From positions 460,103 through 524,102 of the forward strand of contig NZ_JAGYPF010000002.1 in assembly GCF_018343535.1 (NCBI RefSeq): DNA of 64,000 nucleotides, in the 5' to 3' direction. The notes under the pieces were generated by a model that saw only the letters and a list, made by a program, of their open reading frames with translations, had not been told where the DNA came from and ran no database searches. The stretch comes from Neobacillus rhizophilus (GTDB taxonomy: Bacteria; Bacillota; Bacilli; Bacillales; Cytobacillaceae). The position numbers and the translations under genes are program-made. Shown here piece by piece: positions 7,471 through 15,564 of the stretch; positions within the stretch are counted from its first letter, which is position 1; every line of letters starts with the position of its first letter.

Positions 7471-8330
7471 GACGTAATCCCCTTTACCGTGTAATACATG
7501 ATATCTTCGAGCGTCGGCCGTTCAAGTTGAACACCTTGGGGAAGAAGGGGGGCGACATTGTGTACATCGGTAATGAGGGCCTCAATACTTACATCTGTTT
7601 TTCTCATACCTACCGGATTGAGGCTTTGGATCTCCCCGGCAAGCTCACTCGGCCCTTTCACAATCTTGTAATCTTCAAAAATAGCATCCTTTTCCTTACT
7701 GAAAATGATTTCTCCATTATTCATAAACGTGATGAAATCAGCGACCTGCTCTAAATCGGTGGTAATATGGGTAGAAAAAAAGACCGATTTCTTGTCGTCT
7801 TGGATGATTTCTAGCAGAATATCAAGCAATTCTCTTCTGAAAACGGGGTCAAGCCCTGCCGTTGGTTCATCCAAAATAATCAGTTCAGGATGATGAGCTA
7901 GCGCAACCGCAATCGCAAACTTCATTTTCATCCCTTTAGATAAGTGTTTAAGTTTCATCTTTAGTGGAAGATGGAATTTTTTTGTATAGCTATAAAATGT
8001 TTCGTCATCCCAGTGCTTGTAAAAAGGTGCAATAATCCGCTTGTTTTTCTCCAGCGAAAACTCTTCATAAAAATGACTTTCATCGTATACAAAGCCGATC
8101 CGTTGCTTAATATCTTTCGTGTTTTCCTGGTGAGTCATTCCAAACAATTTAATTTCACCCGAGTCGATCTTGGCTAAGTCCATCAAGCAGCGAATCAACG
8201 TGCTCTTTCCGGCTCCGTTTGGTCCAATCAATCCCATAATATAGCCTTTTTTGAAATCGAATGAAAGATTGCTCAGTTGAAAATCTTTAAGTCCCTTGGA
8301 GACGCCGTTTACTTCCATAATATTTTCCAT
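7467..8330 (-). CDS. ABC transporter ATP-binding protein (287 aa)
   Basis: A cytoplasmic ATPase. Walker A GPNGAGKST is at about 36-44. The usual LSGGQ signature is replaced by LSKGMKMK, a frequent variant in this exporter class. Walker B LIILDEPTAGLD and the switch histidine in FFSTHITTDL are present. A ~70-residue C-terminal extension follows. The gene starts eight bases after the GntR regulator stop and is cotranscribed with both permeases. The family is the YtrB/YhcG-like exporter ATPases; the substrate is not known. Confidence 0.85.
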   Translation of the reverse strand: MENIMEVNGVSKGLKDFQLSNLSFDFKKGYIMGLIGPNGAGKSTLIRCLMDLAKIDSGEIKLFGMTHQENTKDIKQRIGFVYDESHFYEEFSLEKNKRIIAPFYKHWDDETFYSYTKKFHLPLKMKLKHLSKGMKMKFAIAVALAHHPELIILDEPTAGLDPVFRRELLDILLEIIQDDKKSVFFSTHITTDLEQVADFITFMNNGEIIFSKEKDAIFEDYKIVKGPSELAGEIQSLNPVGMRKTDVSIEALITDVHNVAPLLPQGVQLERPTLEDIMYYTVKGITS

Positions 8331-8337
8331 TGGTTAG

Positions 8338-8709
8338 TCACTCCTCGTATAGCAGTTTAAGCATTTGCATTAATTCATCCACATTAATATTAAAAGCCTT
8401 GCTATGCTCGATGATTTCACTTAGCTTCTCTTCAATTAGCTTTAGTTGTTTTTCCTTTAGCAGCTCGTGATTTTGGGATGCAACAAAGGAACCTTTTCCA
8501 GGAAAGGTTTCAATAAACCCTTCCTTTTCCAATTCATCGTATGCCCTTTTTGTTGTAATCACACTGATCTGTAGATCCTTTGCTAGTTTGCGGATAGAAG
8601 GGAGGGTTGTTTTCTCCGCCAGTTCTCCCCGCAAAATCTGCTCCTTGATCTGTTCTTTGATTTGGTTATAAATGGGCTGATCGTTACTATTAGAAATGAT
8701 GATATTCAT
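8338..8709 (-). CDS. GntR-family regulator, YtrA subfamily (123 aa)
   Basis: A winged-helix repressor with only a short C-terminal helix bundle, which defines the YtrA subfamily. Seen: QPIYNQIKEQIKEQILRGEL, the recognition region LPSIRKLAKDLQISVITTKRAYDELEKEG, and the wing FIETFPGKGSFVA. First gene of a four-gene operon with the ABC exporter. Its own promoter overlaps an inverted repeat (8736-8764), so autorepression of the whole operon is the obvious model. Confidence 0.85.
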   Translation of the reverse strand: MNIIISNSNDQPIYNQIKEQIKEQILRGELAEKTTLPSIRKLAKDLQISVITTKRAYDELEKEGFIETFPGKGSFVASQNHELLKEKQLKLIEEKLSEIIEHSKAFNINVDELMQMLKLLYEE

Positions 8710-8735
8710 TTGAACACCTGCAATTTTTATTAATC

Positions 8736-8764
8736 ATACTGTTCATAATGATTATATACAGTAT
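8736..8764 (-). promoter_or_regulatory. Inverted-repeat operator for the YtrA-type repressor
   Basis: ATACTGT (8736-8742), 15 bases, ACAGTAT (8758-8764): a perfect 7-bp dyad covering the -10 region of the operon promoter. Confidence 0.7.
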
Positions 8765-8779
8765 AAACAGATTTGTCAA
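8751..8779 (-). promoter_or_regulatory. Consensus sigma-A promoter of the GntR-ABC operon
   Basis: Read on the minus strand: TTGACA (8774-8779), exactly 17 bases, TATAAT (8751-8756). Both hexamers are perfect consensus, which fits a strong promoter kept silent by a repressor. Confidence 0.85.
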
Positions 8780-9139
8780 TTGATGGAAGGGTGTAAATGC
8801 CAAATCATAATAAAAACAAAAAGGAGAACACATATTATCACCAAAGGGCTAAAAAATAACCAGTTTCCTTCTTACTAGAAATTAACAAACCTAATATTAA
8901 CTAGCAAAAAGGGTCAAATTGGATTCTTTTTAATAAGTAAAATATGCGTTTGCAGGATCTAGTTTTTTAAAGGAATATTCACAAGTTTATTAGTTGATAT
9001 TTACTAAATTGGAAACGAATTGTAGAATAGAATATGGACATAAATTGTTAGACTGTTCCAAAGAGTTGAAATTTTGCTTCTTCTAACAATTTGACAGGTC
9101 CCATACATATAAAAACGTACAACTGAGAGGAGGTTTGAA
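8780..9139. other. Intergenic region upstream of the amino-acid ABC importer
   Basis: No gene. Contains an inverted repeat ATTGTTAGA (9044-9052) / TCTAACAAT (9082-9090) about 50 bases upstream of glnQ, possibly an operator or leader stem. I could not assign a convincing promoter. Confidence 0.4.
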
Positions 9140-9868
9140 ATGATTCGGTTTGATTCTGTAAATAAGTATTATGGAGACTTTCATGTTCTCCAAAATATTA
9201 ATCTAGAAATTAATAAGGGGGAAGTGGTCGTTGTCATTGGACCTTCCGGGTCTGGGAAAAGTACGATGCTTCGCTGTATTAATCGGCTAGAAACAATCAG
9301 TGATGGAGAATTAATTGTTAACGGTGTAAAAGTAAATGACAAAAAAACAAACATCAATGAGTTAAGGCGAAATATCGGGATGGTATTTCAGCATTTTAAT
9401 TTATATCCGCATAAAACTGTTCTTCAAAACATCACACTTGCCCCGACGATGGCTTTAAACCAATCAAAAGAGGAAGCTGAAAAAACAGCAAGATATTATC
9501 TTGAAAAAGTTGGTATACCAGATAAAGTGAACTCCTATCCATCACAGTTATCAGGGGGGCAGCAGCAAAGGGTTGCAATTGCAAGAGGACTTGCCATGAA
9601 GCCTGAAATTATGTTGTTTGATGAGCCTACTTCTGCTCTAGATCCAGAGATGATTGGTGAAGTGCTGGATGTTATGAAAGCGTTAGCAAAAGAAGGGATG
9701 ACGATGGTAGTCGTTACCCATGAAATGGGATTTGCAAAAGAAGTTGCTGACCGCATTATATTTATGGACCACGGGCAAATTTTGGAACAGGGAAAACCGG
9801 CTGATTTTTACGCAAATCCGAAAGAAGAAAGAGCGCGTCTATTTCTCAGCCGTGTCTTAAATCATTAA
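9140..9868 (+). CDS. glnQ: Polar amino-acid ABC transporter ATPase (GlnQ-type, 242 aa)
   Basis: A cytoplasmic ATPase of an amino-acid importer. Walker [11 protein letters not shown]-loop [16 protein letters not shown], signature [17 protein letters not shown], Walker [16 protein letters not shown] and H-loop [10 protein letters not shown] are all present and canonical for the polar amino-acid (PAAT) family. The length is standard. GAGAGGAGG precedes the ATG. First gene of a four-gene importer operon with the binding protein and two permeases. Glutamine or another polar amino acid is the likely substrate; the exact one is inference. Confidence 0.9.
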   Translation: MIRFDSVNKYYGDFHVLQNINLEINKGEVVVVIGPSGSGKSTMLRCINRLETISDGELIVNGVKVNDKKTNINELRRNIGMVFQHFNLYPHKTVLQNITLAPTMALNQSKEEAEKTARYYLEKVGIPDKVNSYPSQLSGGQQQRVAIARGLAMKPEIMLFDEPTSALDPEMIGEVLDVMKALAKEGMTMVVVTHEMGFAKEVADRIIFMDHGQILEQGKPADFYANPKEERARLFLSRVLNH

Positions 9869-9885
9869 ACTTTAGGGGGATTTAT

Positions 9886-10701
9886 ATGTTTAAAAGTAAA
9901 GCAAGTAAGATTACTGGAATTCTTTTATTATCGGCTTCCATGCTCCTTTCAGCATGCGGCAAGAGCGATAAAGAAACGTCAGGCACTGCAGCAAAAAATG
10001 CTTTAGAGCAAATTAAGGAGAAAGACAAAATTGTAGTCGGTGTAAAATATGATACAAGATTATTTGGACTGAAGAACCCAAGTTCCGGCGAAGTAGAAGG
10101 TTTTGATATTGATATTTCAAAAGAGTTGGCAAAAGACATCCTTGGTGATGAGAAAAAGATTGAGTTTAAAGAGGTTACATCTAAAACCCGTATCCCGATG
10201 CTAAATAATGGCGATATTGATATGATCGTAGCAACCATGACCATTTCAGAGGAACGTAAAAAAGAGGTTGATTTCTCAGATGTCTACTTTCAAGCCGGCC
10301 AATCCCTGCTTGTCAAAAAAGGAAGCCCAATCAAAGGGCTGGAAGATTTAAAAAAGGGCACGAAGGTTTTGGCGGTTAAAGGTTCAACATCCGCTGTAAA
10401 TATTCGTGAAAAGGCTCCAGAGACAACTGTATTGGAATTTGAAAACTATACGGAAGCTTTTACAGCGTTGAAGTCCGGACAAGGGGATGCGCTGACAACG
10501 GATGATTCGATTCTTTATGGAATGGTAGACCAGGATTCAAACTATGAGTTAGTCGGCGGTACTTTTACCGATGAGCCTTACGGAATTGCTGTTAAAAAAG
10601 GAAATAAAGAATTAGTCGATGCAATCAATAGCGCTTTAAAGAAGATGAAAGACAGCGGGAAGTATGACGAAATTAAAAATAAGTGGATCAAATCCAACTA
10701 A
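9886..10701 (+). CDS. glnH: Amino-acid-binding lipoprotein (GlnH-type, 271 aa)
   Basis: Lipoprotein signal with lipobox LLSAC (Cys24), so it is anchored outside the membrane. The mature part is a type II periplasmic-binding-protein fold: KIVVGVKYDTRLFGLKNP, GFDIDISKELAKDIL, then SKTRIPMLNNGDIDMIVATMTISEERKKEVDFS, and LLVKKGSPIKGLEDLKKGTKVLAVKGSTS. It delivers substrate to the GlnM/GlnP-type permeases. A hairpin at 10711-10746 follows the stop and may keep this gene's mRNA more abundant than the permease mRNA. Confidence 0.88.
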   Translation: MFKSKASKITGILLLSASMLLSACGKSDKETSGTAAKNALEQIKEKDKIVVGVKYDTRLFGLKNPSSGEVEGFDIDISKELAKDILGDEKKIEFKEVTSKTRIPMLNNGDIDMIVATMTISEERKKEVDFSDVYFQAGQSLLVKKGSPIKGLEDLKKGTKVLAVKGSTSAVNIREKAPETTVLEFENYTEAFTALKSGQGDALTTDDSILYGMVDQDSNYELVGGTFTDEPYGIAVKKGNKELVDAINSALKKMKDSGKYDEIKNKWIKSN

Positions 10702-10710
10702 GTATCTATT

Positions 10711-10746
10711 GATATCAGGATGAGCCAACGTGCTCATCCTGATATT
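10711..10746 (+). promoter_or_regulatory. Intercistronic hairpin between binding protein and permease genes
   Basis: GATATCAGGATGAGC, loop caacgt, GCTCATCCTGATATT. No T-run follows, so it is more likely an mRNA-stabilising or processing stem than a terminator. Confidence 0.7.
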
Positions 10747-10774
10747 ACTTCCAAGAAAAAGGGGGAGATCCAAT

Positions 10775-11428
10775 ATGATTGATTTTTCAATATTAATAAA
10801 TAACCTGGATACATATTTAGAAGGATTTAAGAACACGATATTTGCAAGTATCATTGGCCTGGTCGGTAGTTTTATTATAGGTGTGATTGTAGCCGTTATG
10901 AGAATTGCTCCAATTAAGCCTTTAAATTGGATAGGCACTGTGTATGTTGAGTTTATTAGAAATATACCGCTTCTTATCATCGCCTTCTTCTTTTATGTCG
11001 GTCTTCCTGCAGTTGGCGTAACGCTTTCTGGATTTGTGGCAGGGACGATCGCCCTTTCCATTTATACGGCATCGTTTATAGCCGAAGCGATTCGAGCTGG
11101 CATACAATCTGTTCCGAAAGGGCAAATGGAGGCAGCAAGATCATCCGGTCTCACCTATGTGCAGGCGATGAGGACGATTATTTTGCCCCAAGCGATCAAA
11201 ATCGTCATTCCTCCAATTGGCAATCAGTTTATTAATCTTGTAAAAAATTCATCTATTTTAGGAATCATTGCAGGACTTGATTTAATGTACTTTGGGGATA
11301 TTGTTTCCTCCCATACATTCGTTACATTTGATGTGTACATTTTTGTTGCGCTGTTCTATCTTGTGTTAACCATACCATTAAGTCTCGGCGTTGGTTATTT
11401 GGAAAAACGCCTGGCTAGAAATCATTAA
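10775..11428 (+). CDS. glnM: Amino-acid ABC transporter permease (GlnM-type, 217 aa)
   Basis: Inner-membrane permease of the PAAT family with the His/Glu/Gln/Arg/opine permease domain. I use the ATG at 10775 because AAAAAGGGGGAG lies just before it; the open frame reaches back to 10730 without a ribosome site. Five hydrophobic segments and the coupling motif EAIRAGIQSVPKGQMEAARSSGL are visible. Partner of the permease 11 bases downstream. Confidence 0.88.
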   Translation: MIDFSILINNLDTYLEGFKNTIFASIIGLVGSFIIGVIVAVMRIAPIKPLNWIGTVYVEFIRNIPLLIIAFFFYVGLPAVGVTLSGFVAGTIALSIYTASFIAEAIRAGIQSVPKGQMEAARSSGLTYVQAMRTIILPQAIKIVIPPIGNQFINLVKNSSILGIIAGLDLMYFGDIVSSHTFVTFDVYIFVALFYLVLTIPLSLGVGYLEKRLARNH

Positions 11429-11439
11429 GGAGGGGAATT

Positions 11440-12090
11440 ATGGATATCACAGGAGCTCTTTCAGCTGATCATTTAAAATTCCTCGCCGATGGTTTTTGGC
11501 TGACGTTATACGTTGCTTTTATTTCGATTGTGCTAAGTTTTATTATTGGAATTCTATTAGGAACATTGCGGTATGCCAAAATTCCGGTTGTCTCTAAGGT
11601 TGTGGCTGTGCTTGTTGAAACAATTAGGAATATGCCGCTTTTGCTTATCATTTTCTTTACCTTTTTCGCTCTCCCGGAAGTGGGAATCAAGCTTAGCGTT
11701 ACGGTAGCGGCAATCTCGGCATTGACTGTGTTTGAATCTGCCATGCTTGCGGAGATTGTCAGGGGCGGTTTGAATTCCGTCGATAAAGGTCAAATAGAAG
11801 CGGCCCGTTCATCAGGATTAACGTACATCCAAACATTACGGACTATTGTTATGCCGCAAGCGTTAAGGAGAATGGTTCCTCCGATTGTCAGCCAATTTAT
11901 CTCTCTATTGAAGGACACTTCACTCTGCGTCATAGTTGCCTTACCGGAGCTTATGCATAATGCTCAAATCATTTACGCACAAAACGTTAACTACATTATT
12001 CCTGTTTTTATCGTAGTCGCGCTCATGTACTTTATAGTTAACTATTGTCTATCATTAATTGCGCGCAGGCTGGAAAGCAGGCAAGCATAA
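11440..12090 (+). CDS. glnP: Amino-acid ABC transporter permease (GlnP-type, 216 aa)
   Basis: Second permease of the importer; paralogous to the preceding one. Coupling loop AEIVRGGLNSVDKGQIEAARSSGL, about five transmembrane helices, and an AAGGAGGGG ribosome site. The operon ends at the terminator 12111-12150. Confidence 0.88.
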   Translation: MDITGALSADHLKFLADGFWLTLYVAFISIVLSFIIGILLGTLRYAKIPVVSKVVAVLVETIRNMPLLLIIFFTFFALPEVGIKLSVTVAAISALTVFESAMLAEIVRGGLNSVDKGQIEAARSSGLTYIQTLRTIVMPQALRRMVPPIVSQFISLLKDTSLCVIVALPELMHNAQIIYAQNVNYIIPVFIVVALMYFIVNYCLSLIARRLESRQA

Positions 12091-12110
12091 AAGGGAAAAA
12101 CATTTCCATT

Positions 12111-12150
12111 ACCGATTTTCTTTGGATAAAAAGAAAATCGGTATCTTTTT
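12111..12150 (+). terminator. Terminator of the amino-acid importer operon
   Basis: ACCGATTTTCTT, loop, AAGAAAATCGGT, then ATCTTTTTC. Confidence 0.85.
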
Positions 12151-12324
12151 CAAAAAGAATGAAGTTCCTAAGGATGGAACTATTTCTGAATTTAATTTAG
12201 CAAAAATAAACAGATAACTGATAAAGTAAATAAAAAAATGAAAGACAATGCTGCCTTCCATTTTTAAAAAATTAATCACAATTTACTTTTAGCTGACCTC
12301 AAGGAACTTCCCTCTGTTTGAGCC

Positions 12325-14166
12325 CTAAGAATTAACCGCCACATTTCCATCCTCATAGACTTCTTCAACATGTTCACGCTGCTCGATGATTTCTATAAAC
12401 GGTTCGACAAATTGAGGGTCGAATTGCTTTCCGGAGCATGCTCTTAATTCCGCGATGCCTTCCTTAAATGTTTTTGTTTTTTGGTAGGGCCGTTCGGTTG
12501 TCATGGCGTCGAAGGAATCAATAATGCATAGAATCCTGGCTAATTTCGGTATAGATACTCCTTTTAGGCCATAAGGATAGCCATTCCCATCATATCGTTC
12601 ATGATGGAGTTCGACTAAAGGAATTAAATCTTCCAGCTTCTTATTGGTCGAGATAATTTCCTTGCCCCAGGTTACATGCTTTTTCATCATTTCCCATTCA
12701 TGGGGCTCAAGCTTTCCTTTTTTATTTAAAATATCCCGTGGAATCTCGAGCTTGCCAATATCATGAACGAGAGCGCCAAGGATCAGGTTCTTTCGTTCAC
12801 TATCGGATAAGTTTAACTTGCGGGAAAAATCAACGGCATACTGGTACACCCGTTTACTGTGACGATAGGTATAGACATCCTTCGAAAGGAAAATTTTCAG
12901 CTGCTGCTCCGCTTCTTCGAGGTCCTTTTCGATCGAAAGGGAGTGCTGCACCGTATATTCGGAGTTCTCATTAAAGAGCTGGACCAGGTTTTTCCCTTGG
13001 TTCTTTGCGGAATACATGGCTTGGTCCGCTTGATTTAACAGCTGCGAAATACTATAGGTTTCCTTCGAGCATTCCGCGATTCCGGCTGAAAAGGATAGAC
13101 AGCCATAGGCCAGTTTTTCAACCCCTTTAAAATGGGTATCATTGGTTTTCTTTCTAAGTTCATTGATAAAAGAATGGGCCCGATGAAGACTTGTCCTCGG
13201 CATGAGAAGGGAGAATTCTTCTCCGCCATAGCGAGCAACCGTATAGCTGTTCGATTTTGCTTCTTTTTCTAAAAGAGCACCAAACTCCTTCAGCAGCTGG
13301 TCTCCTTGGATGTGCCCAAAAATATCGTTATATTTTTTAAAATCATCAAGGTCAAGCAGCGCGACACTTAAAGGCTGCTCCGTATCCTTGGCAATCTTGA
13401 CTTCTTTTTCCAGTAGTTCTTTGAAATATCCGTGATTATTTAGACCGGTTAAGTAATCTCTATTCGCTTTTTCAGAGATCTTTTTAAATAATTTAAAATG
13501 CTGTTGAAATGCTACCGATAGTAAAACGGTAATACAAGTAAATAGAAACAGGCCAAAGATAGGATTGGAACTCATTAAAGTAGCCAAAACTAGCGAAAGC
13601 ATAAGAGTACTAACATAAGGGGCAATCGCCTCTTTAAGCATTCCTGTTAACACGTTCATTAGATTTTCATCTGCGACTAATAAAAAATAGATTCCTAGTA
13701 AAAGGATATTTACTGCAAAATAGACACTTAAAGAAACAGCATAAGGAATTAAATTACTCGGTTGAATCGAATCTGTTGTTCCACCCAAGTAAAGAAAGAC
13801 ATAATGAGCAGTTATAATCATTACAGTGTAAATCGAAAAATTATAAACATGTTTCCACCAAACCATTTTTCTTAGTGTGAACATAAAAATAACCGAATAG
13901 ATTAATAAAACATATAGGGTTATATTTAAGCCAAATAAAAACAGGCTTGCCAAAAATACGGAAGAATCCATCGAAAGGGCATTACCCTTTGGCGGAAGAA
14001 GAATATTATAATGATTAAGCAGCAGGATGGCGCCAACTAATGCATAAATGGCAGTCCAGTCATGACTGCTGTAGTTTCTGAAGTCAATTGATACTAAAAA
14101 TACGATGATGCTGGCTATGGAAACTAGGGAAATGTATCGATTAGCTGGAGTTTTAAACAGTCGCAT
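12325..14166 (-). CDS. Membrane GGDEF / HD-GYP protein, cyclic-di-GMP turnover (613 aa)
   Basis: N-terminal half (about 10-225) is a membrane sensor with seven or more helices. It is followed by a GGDEF domain (235-400) with an intact GGEEF signature at 314-318, then an HD-GYP domain (about 425-600) with HD at 468-469 and the HHERYDGNGYP motif at 521-531. The usual RxxD product-inhibition site five residues before GGEEF is not there (KSNS). Both the diguanylate cyclase and phosphodiesterase signatures look catalytically complete, so the protein may make or break cyclic-di-GMP depending on the signal. It lies downstream of the DUF5317 gene and the 34-aa peptide, separated by a terminator hairpin that would lower read-through. 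Confidence 0.88.
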   Translation of the reverse strand: MRLFKTPANRYISLVSIASIIVFLVSIDFRNYSSHDWTAIYALVGAILLLNHYNILLPPKGNALSMDSSVFLASLFLFGLNITLYVLLIYSVIFMFTLRKMVWWKHVYNFSIYTVMIITAHYVFLYLGGTTDSIQPSNLIPYAVSLSVYFAVNILLLGIYFLLVADENLMNVLTGMLKEAIAPYVSTLMLSLVLATLMSSNPIFGLFLFTCITVLLSVAFQQHFKLFKKISEKANRDYLTGLNNHGYFKELLEKEVKIAKDTEQPLSVALLDLDDFKKYNDIFGHIQGDQLLKEFGALLEKEAKSNSYTVARYGGEEFSLLMPRTSLHRAHSFINELRKKTNDTHFKGVEKLAYGCLSFSAGIAECSKETYSISQLLNQADQAMYSAKNQGKNLVQLFNENSEYTVQHSLSIEKDLEEAEQQLKIFLSKDVYTYRHSKRVYQYAVDFSRKLNLSDSERKNLILGALVHDIGKLEIPRDILNKKGKLEPHEWEMMKKHVTWGKEIISTNKKLEDLIPLVELHHERYDGNGYPYGLKGVSIPKLARILCIIDSFDAMTTERPYQKTKTFKEGIAELRACSGKQFDPQFVEPFIEIIEQREHVEEVYEDGNVAVNS

Positions 14167-14204
14167 TATTTTTCACTTCTCATATCGATAAATTTTTAAA
14201 AAGA

Positions 14205-14225
14205 GAAGTTATGCTGCATAACTTC
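14205..14225 (-). terminator. Hairpin with T-run upstream of the GGDEF/HD-GYP gene
   Basis: On the minus strand GAAGTTATG, loop cag, CATAACTTC, then TCTTTTT. It separates the DUF5317/peptide pair from the cyclic-di-GMP enzyme gene. Confidence 0.65.
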
Positions 14226-14238
14226 CCTTCGGTAATAA

Positions 14239-14343
14239 TTATTCACCAAATTTGAATCCAGATGTTAATGCAATAATAACGGAAGCAATAATGATTGCAT
14301 TATAAAGTAAACCTGTGATTTTAAGACCTTGAGCTTTTTTCAT
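14239..14343 (-). CDS. Small membrane peptide (34 aa)
   Basis: A perfect AAAGGAGGTG ribosome site precedes the ATG (14343-14341). That ATG overlaps the TGA of the DUF5317 gene as ATGA, so translation is coupled. The peptide is MKKAQGLKITGLLYN, then a hydrophobic helix AIIIASVIIALT and a short tail SGFKFGE: one membrane span with a basic N-terminus. No family is recognised. It could be a regulator or subunit acting with the DUF5317 membrane protein or the membrane-bound GGDEF/HD-GYP protein next door, but that is inferred from position only. Confidence 0.65.
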   Translation of the reverse strand: MKKAQGLKITGLLYNAIIIASVIIALTSGFKFGE

Positions 14344-14933
14344 CGTGTTTCACCTCCTTTCAAAGAATGGGAGGTGATTTCTCTATTTTTTTTATTTGGC
14401 TGGAGCATTAAATATTGGATAAAGAGAAACGCGCCAATATTCATCACTACATCGCCAATGCTAATGACCTGTGTACGAGGATAGGGTGGACCTAATGGTA
14501 TGATATCGCCTAAAAACCCAAGTATAGTAGAGTCTGTTAATAGAATATGCTTCGCGTATAGACCGTCCTTAAGGGCTTGGATATACATGGGATCCAACAC
14601 AGCCGCCGCTTCTTCTGAGACCGGCATTCTTCCCCCATTTACCACCATCACCAAAAAGTTTAAAAAAACACCGATAAAAATAATCATAAACCCTTTGTGG
14701 TTTCGGTTTAAGTATAAAAATAGCAAACCAATGATATAAACGACCATATAGATAGATTCACTGGCTTTTCCAAGAAATTTGATATCATTCTGATAGACAA
14801 AGGTAATGATTTGAACAATCAACAATAAAGGAAAAATCCAACCCCACTTAAGCTTTAACTGAGCCAGCCCCCTCAGATTCCCTTTCCGGATAAACCCAAC
14901 AATCAAAGACAACAAAATCCCATCATAAACCAT
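14340..14933 (-). CDS. DUF5317 family membrane protein (197 aa)
   Basis: A polytopic membrane protein with about five hydrophobic segments. The conserved central motif NGGRMPVS and the distal LGDIIPLGPPYPRTQVISIGDVVMNIG block identify the DUF5317 family. I use the ATG at 14933 (MVYDGILLSLIVGF); the frame extends eight codons further without a better ribosome site. First gene of the small operon with the 34-aa peptide. The function is unknown; the conserved soluble loops suggest ligand binding or an enzymatic site at the membrane face. Confidence 0.7.
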   Translation of the reverse strand: MVYDGILLSLIVGFIRKGNLRGLAQLKLKWGWIFPLLLIVQIITFVYQNDIKFLGKASESIYMVVYIIGLLFLYLNRNHKGFMIIFIGVFLNFLVMVVNGGRMPVSEEAAAVLDPMYIQALKDGLYAKHILLTDSTILGFLGDIIPLGPPYPRTQVISIGDVVMNIGAFLFIQYLMLQPNKKNREITSHSLKGGETR

Positions 14934-15075
14934 CTCTACTTGCCCACCTATATTCAATTTTTTATATCAATTAATTACACAATCTATGAAATTGAGGTAA
15001 TATTTTCAATTATTATAGTAAAATATTCACCCAGCAAATTACAACAATTTTTTATAAATTTCAACAATAAATGTT

Positions 15076-15209
15076 GAAGCATGGGGACGGTTCTCGTGCA
15101 TCATGTCTGCTTTCGAATTCTGAAATTTCCTGAAGTTCTAGAGAAGCATGGGGACGGTTCTCGTGCATCATATCTGCTTTCGAATTCTGAAATTTCCTGA
15201 AGTTCTAGA
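15076..15209. repeat. Tandem duplication (2 x 67 bp) containing a REP core
   Basis: Unit 1 is 15076-15142 and unit 2 is 15143-15209. Each begins GAAGCATGGGGACGG and ends CTGAAGTTCTAGA; they differ at about one base, so the duplication is recent. It shows a REP element being copied together with unrelated flanking DNA. Confidence 0.9.
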
Positions 15210-15421
15210 AATTTCGGCTGTTGGCAAGGTGAAATCCTTTATAACTTCTATACATTCATGCTAAGTATTTTAAACAAAAATACCTAATATACTATTACTT
15301 TAAAAGACCTATAATGGTATTAAATAGATGTTTTAATATAATTTTTGGGTTTTTATTCCTGAAAGTTATTTTTTTAGCAAATCAAAAAAAGCAGGTAGTA
15401 AAAAAATGAAGGAGAATGGTT
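15210..15421. other. Gene-free stretch
   Basis: AT-rich sequence leading to the small frame at 15422; I see no other structure. Confidence 0.4.
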
Positions 15422-15520
15422 ATGGGCTTTTTTGATGGGTTAAAGAAAGATTTAGTTGAAGTGAATCAATTTCATTTAGAAAGAGAGATCTATGCGTTCT
15501 CTCGTGCATCATCGAAATGA
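15422..15520 (+). pseudogene. Start of a gene truncated by REP-derived sequence (32 codons)
   Basis: GAAGGAGAATGGTT precedes an ATG. The frame reads MGFFDGLKKDLVEVNQFHLE then REIYA, then runs into TCTCTCGTGCATCATC, which is the right end of a REP element, and stops. The good ribosome site and normal codon use suggest the 5' end of a real gene whose remainder was lost when a REP element or recombination joined it to other DNA. The original family is not identifiable. Confidence 0.5.
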
Positions 15521-15547
15521 AAAAGCCCGCTTTTCGACAAAGCGGGC
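15519..15547 (-). terminator. Terminator of the TudS/ECF operon
   Basis: On the minus strand GCCCGCTTT, loop gtcgaa, AAAGCGGGC followed by TTTTTC; a very stable GC-rich stem. Confidence 0.85.
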
Positions 15548-15564
15548 CGTTAAGATGAGGAGCG

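Noticed and set aside
9091..9119. TTGACA at 9091 as -35 box of the amino-acid importer
   Set aside because: No acceptable -10 box at 16-18 bases, and the position would leave almost no leader before the ribosome site.
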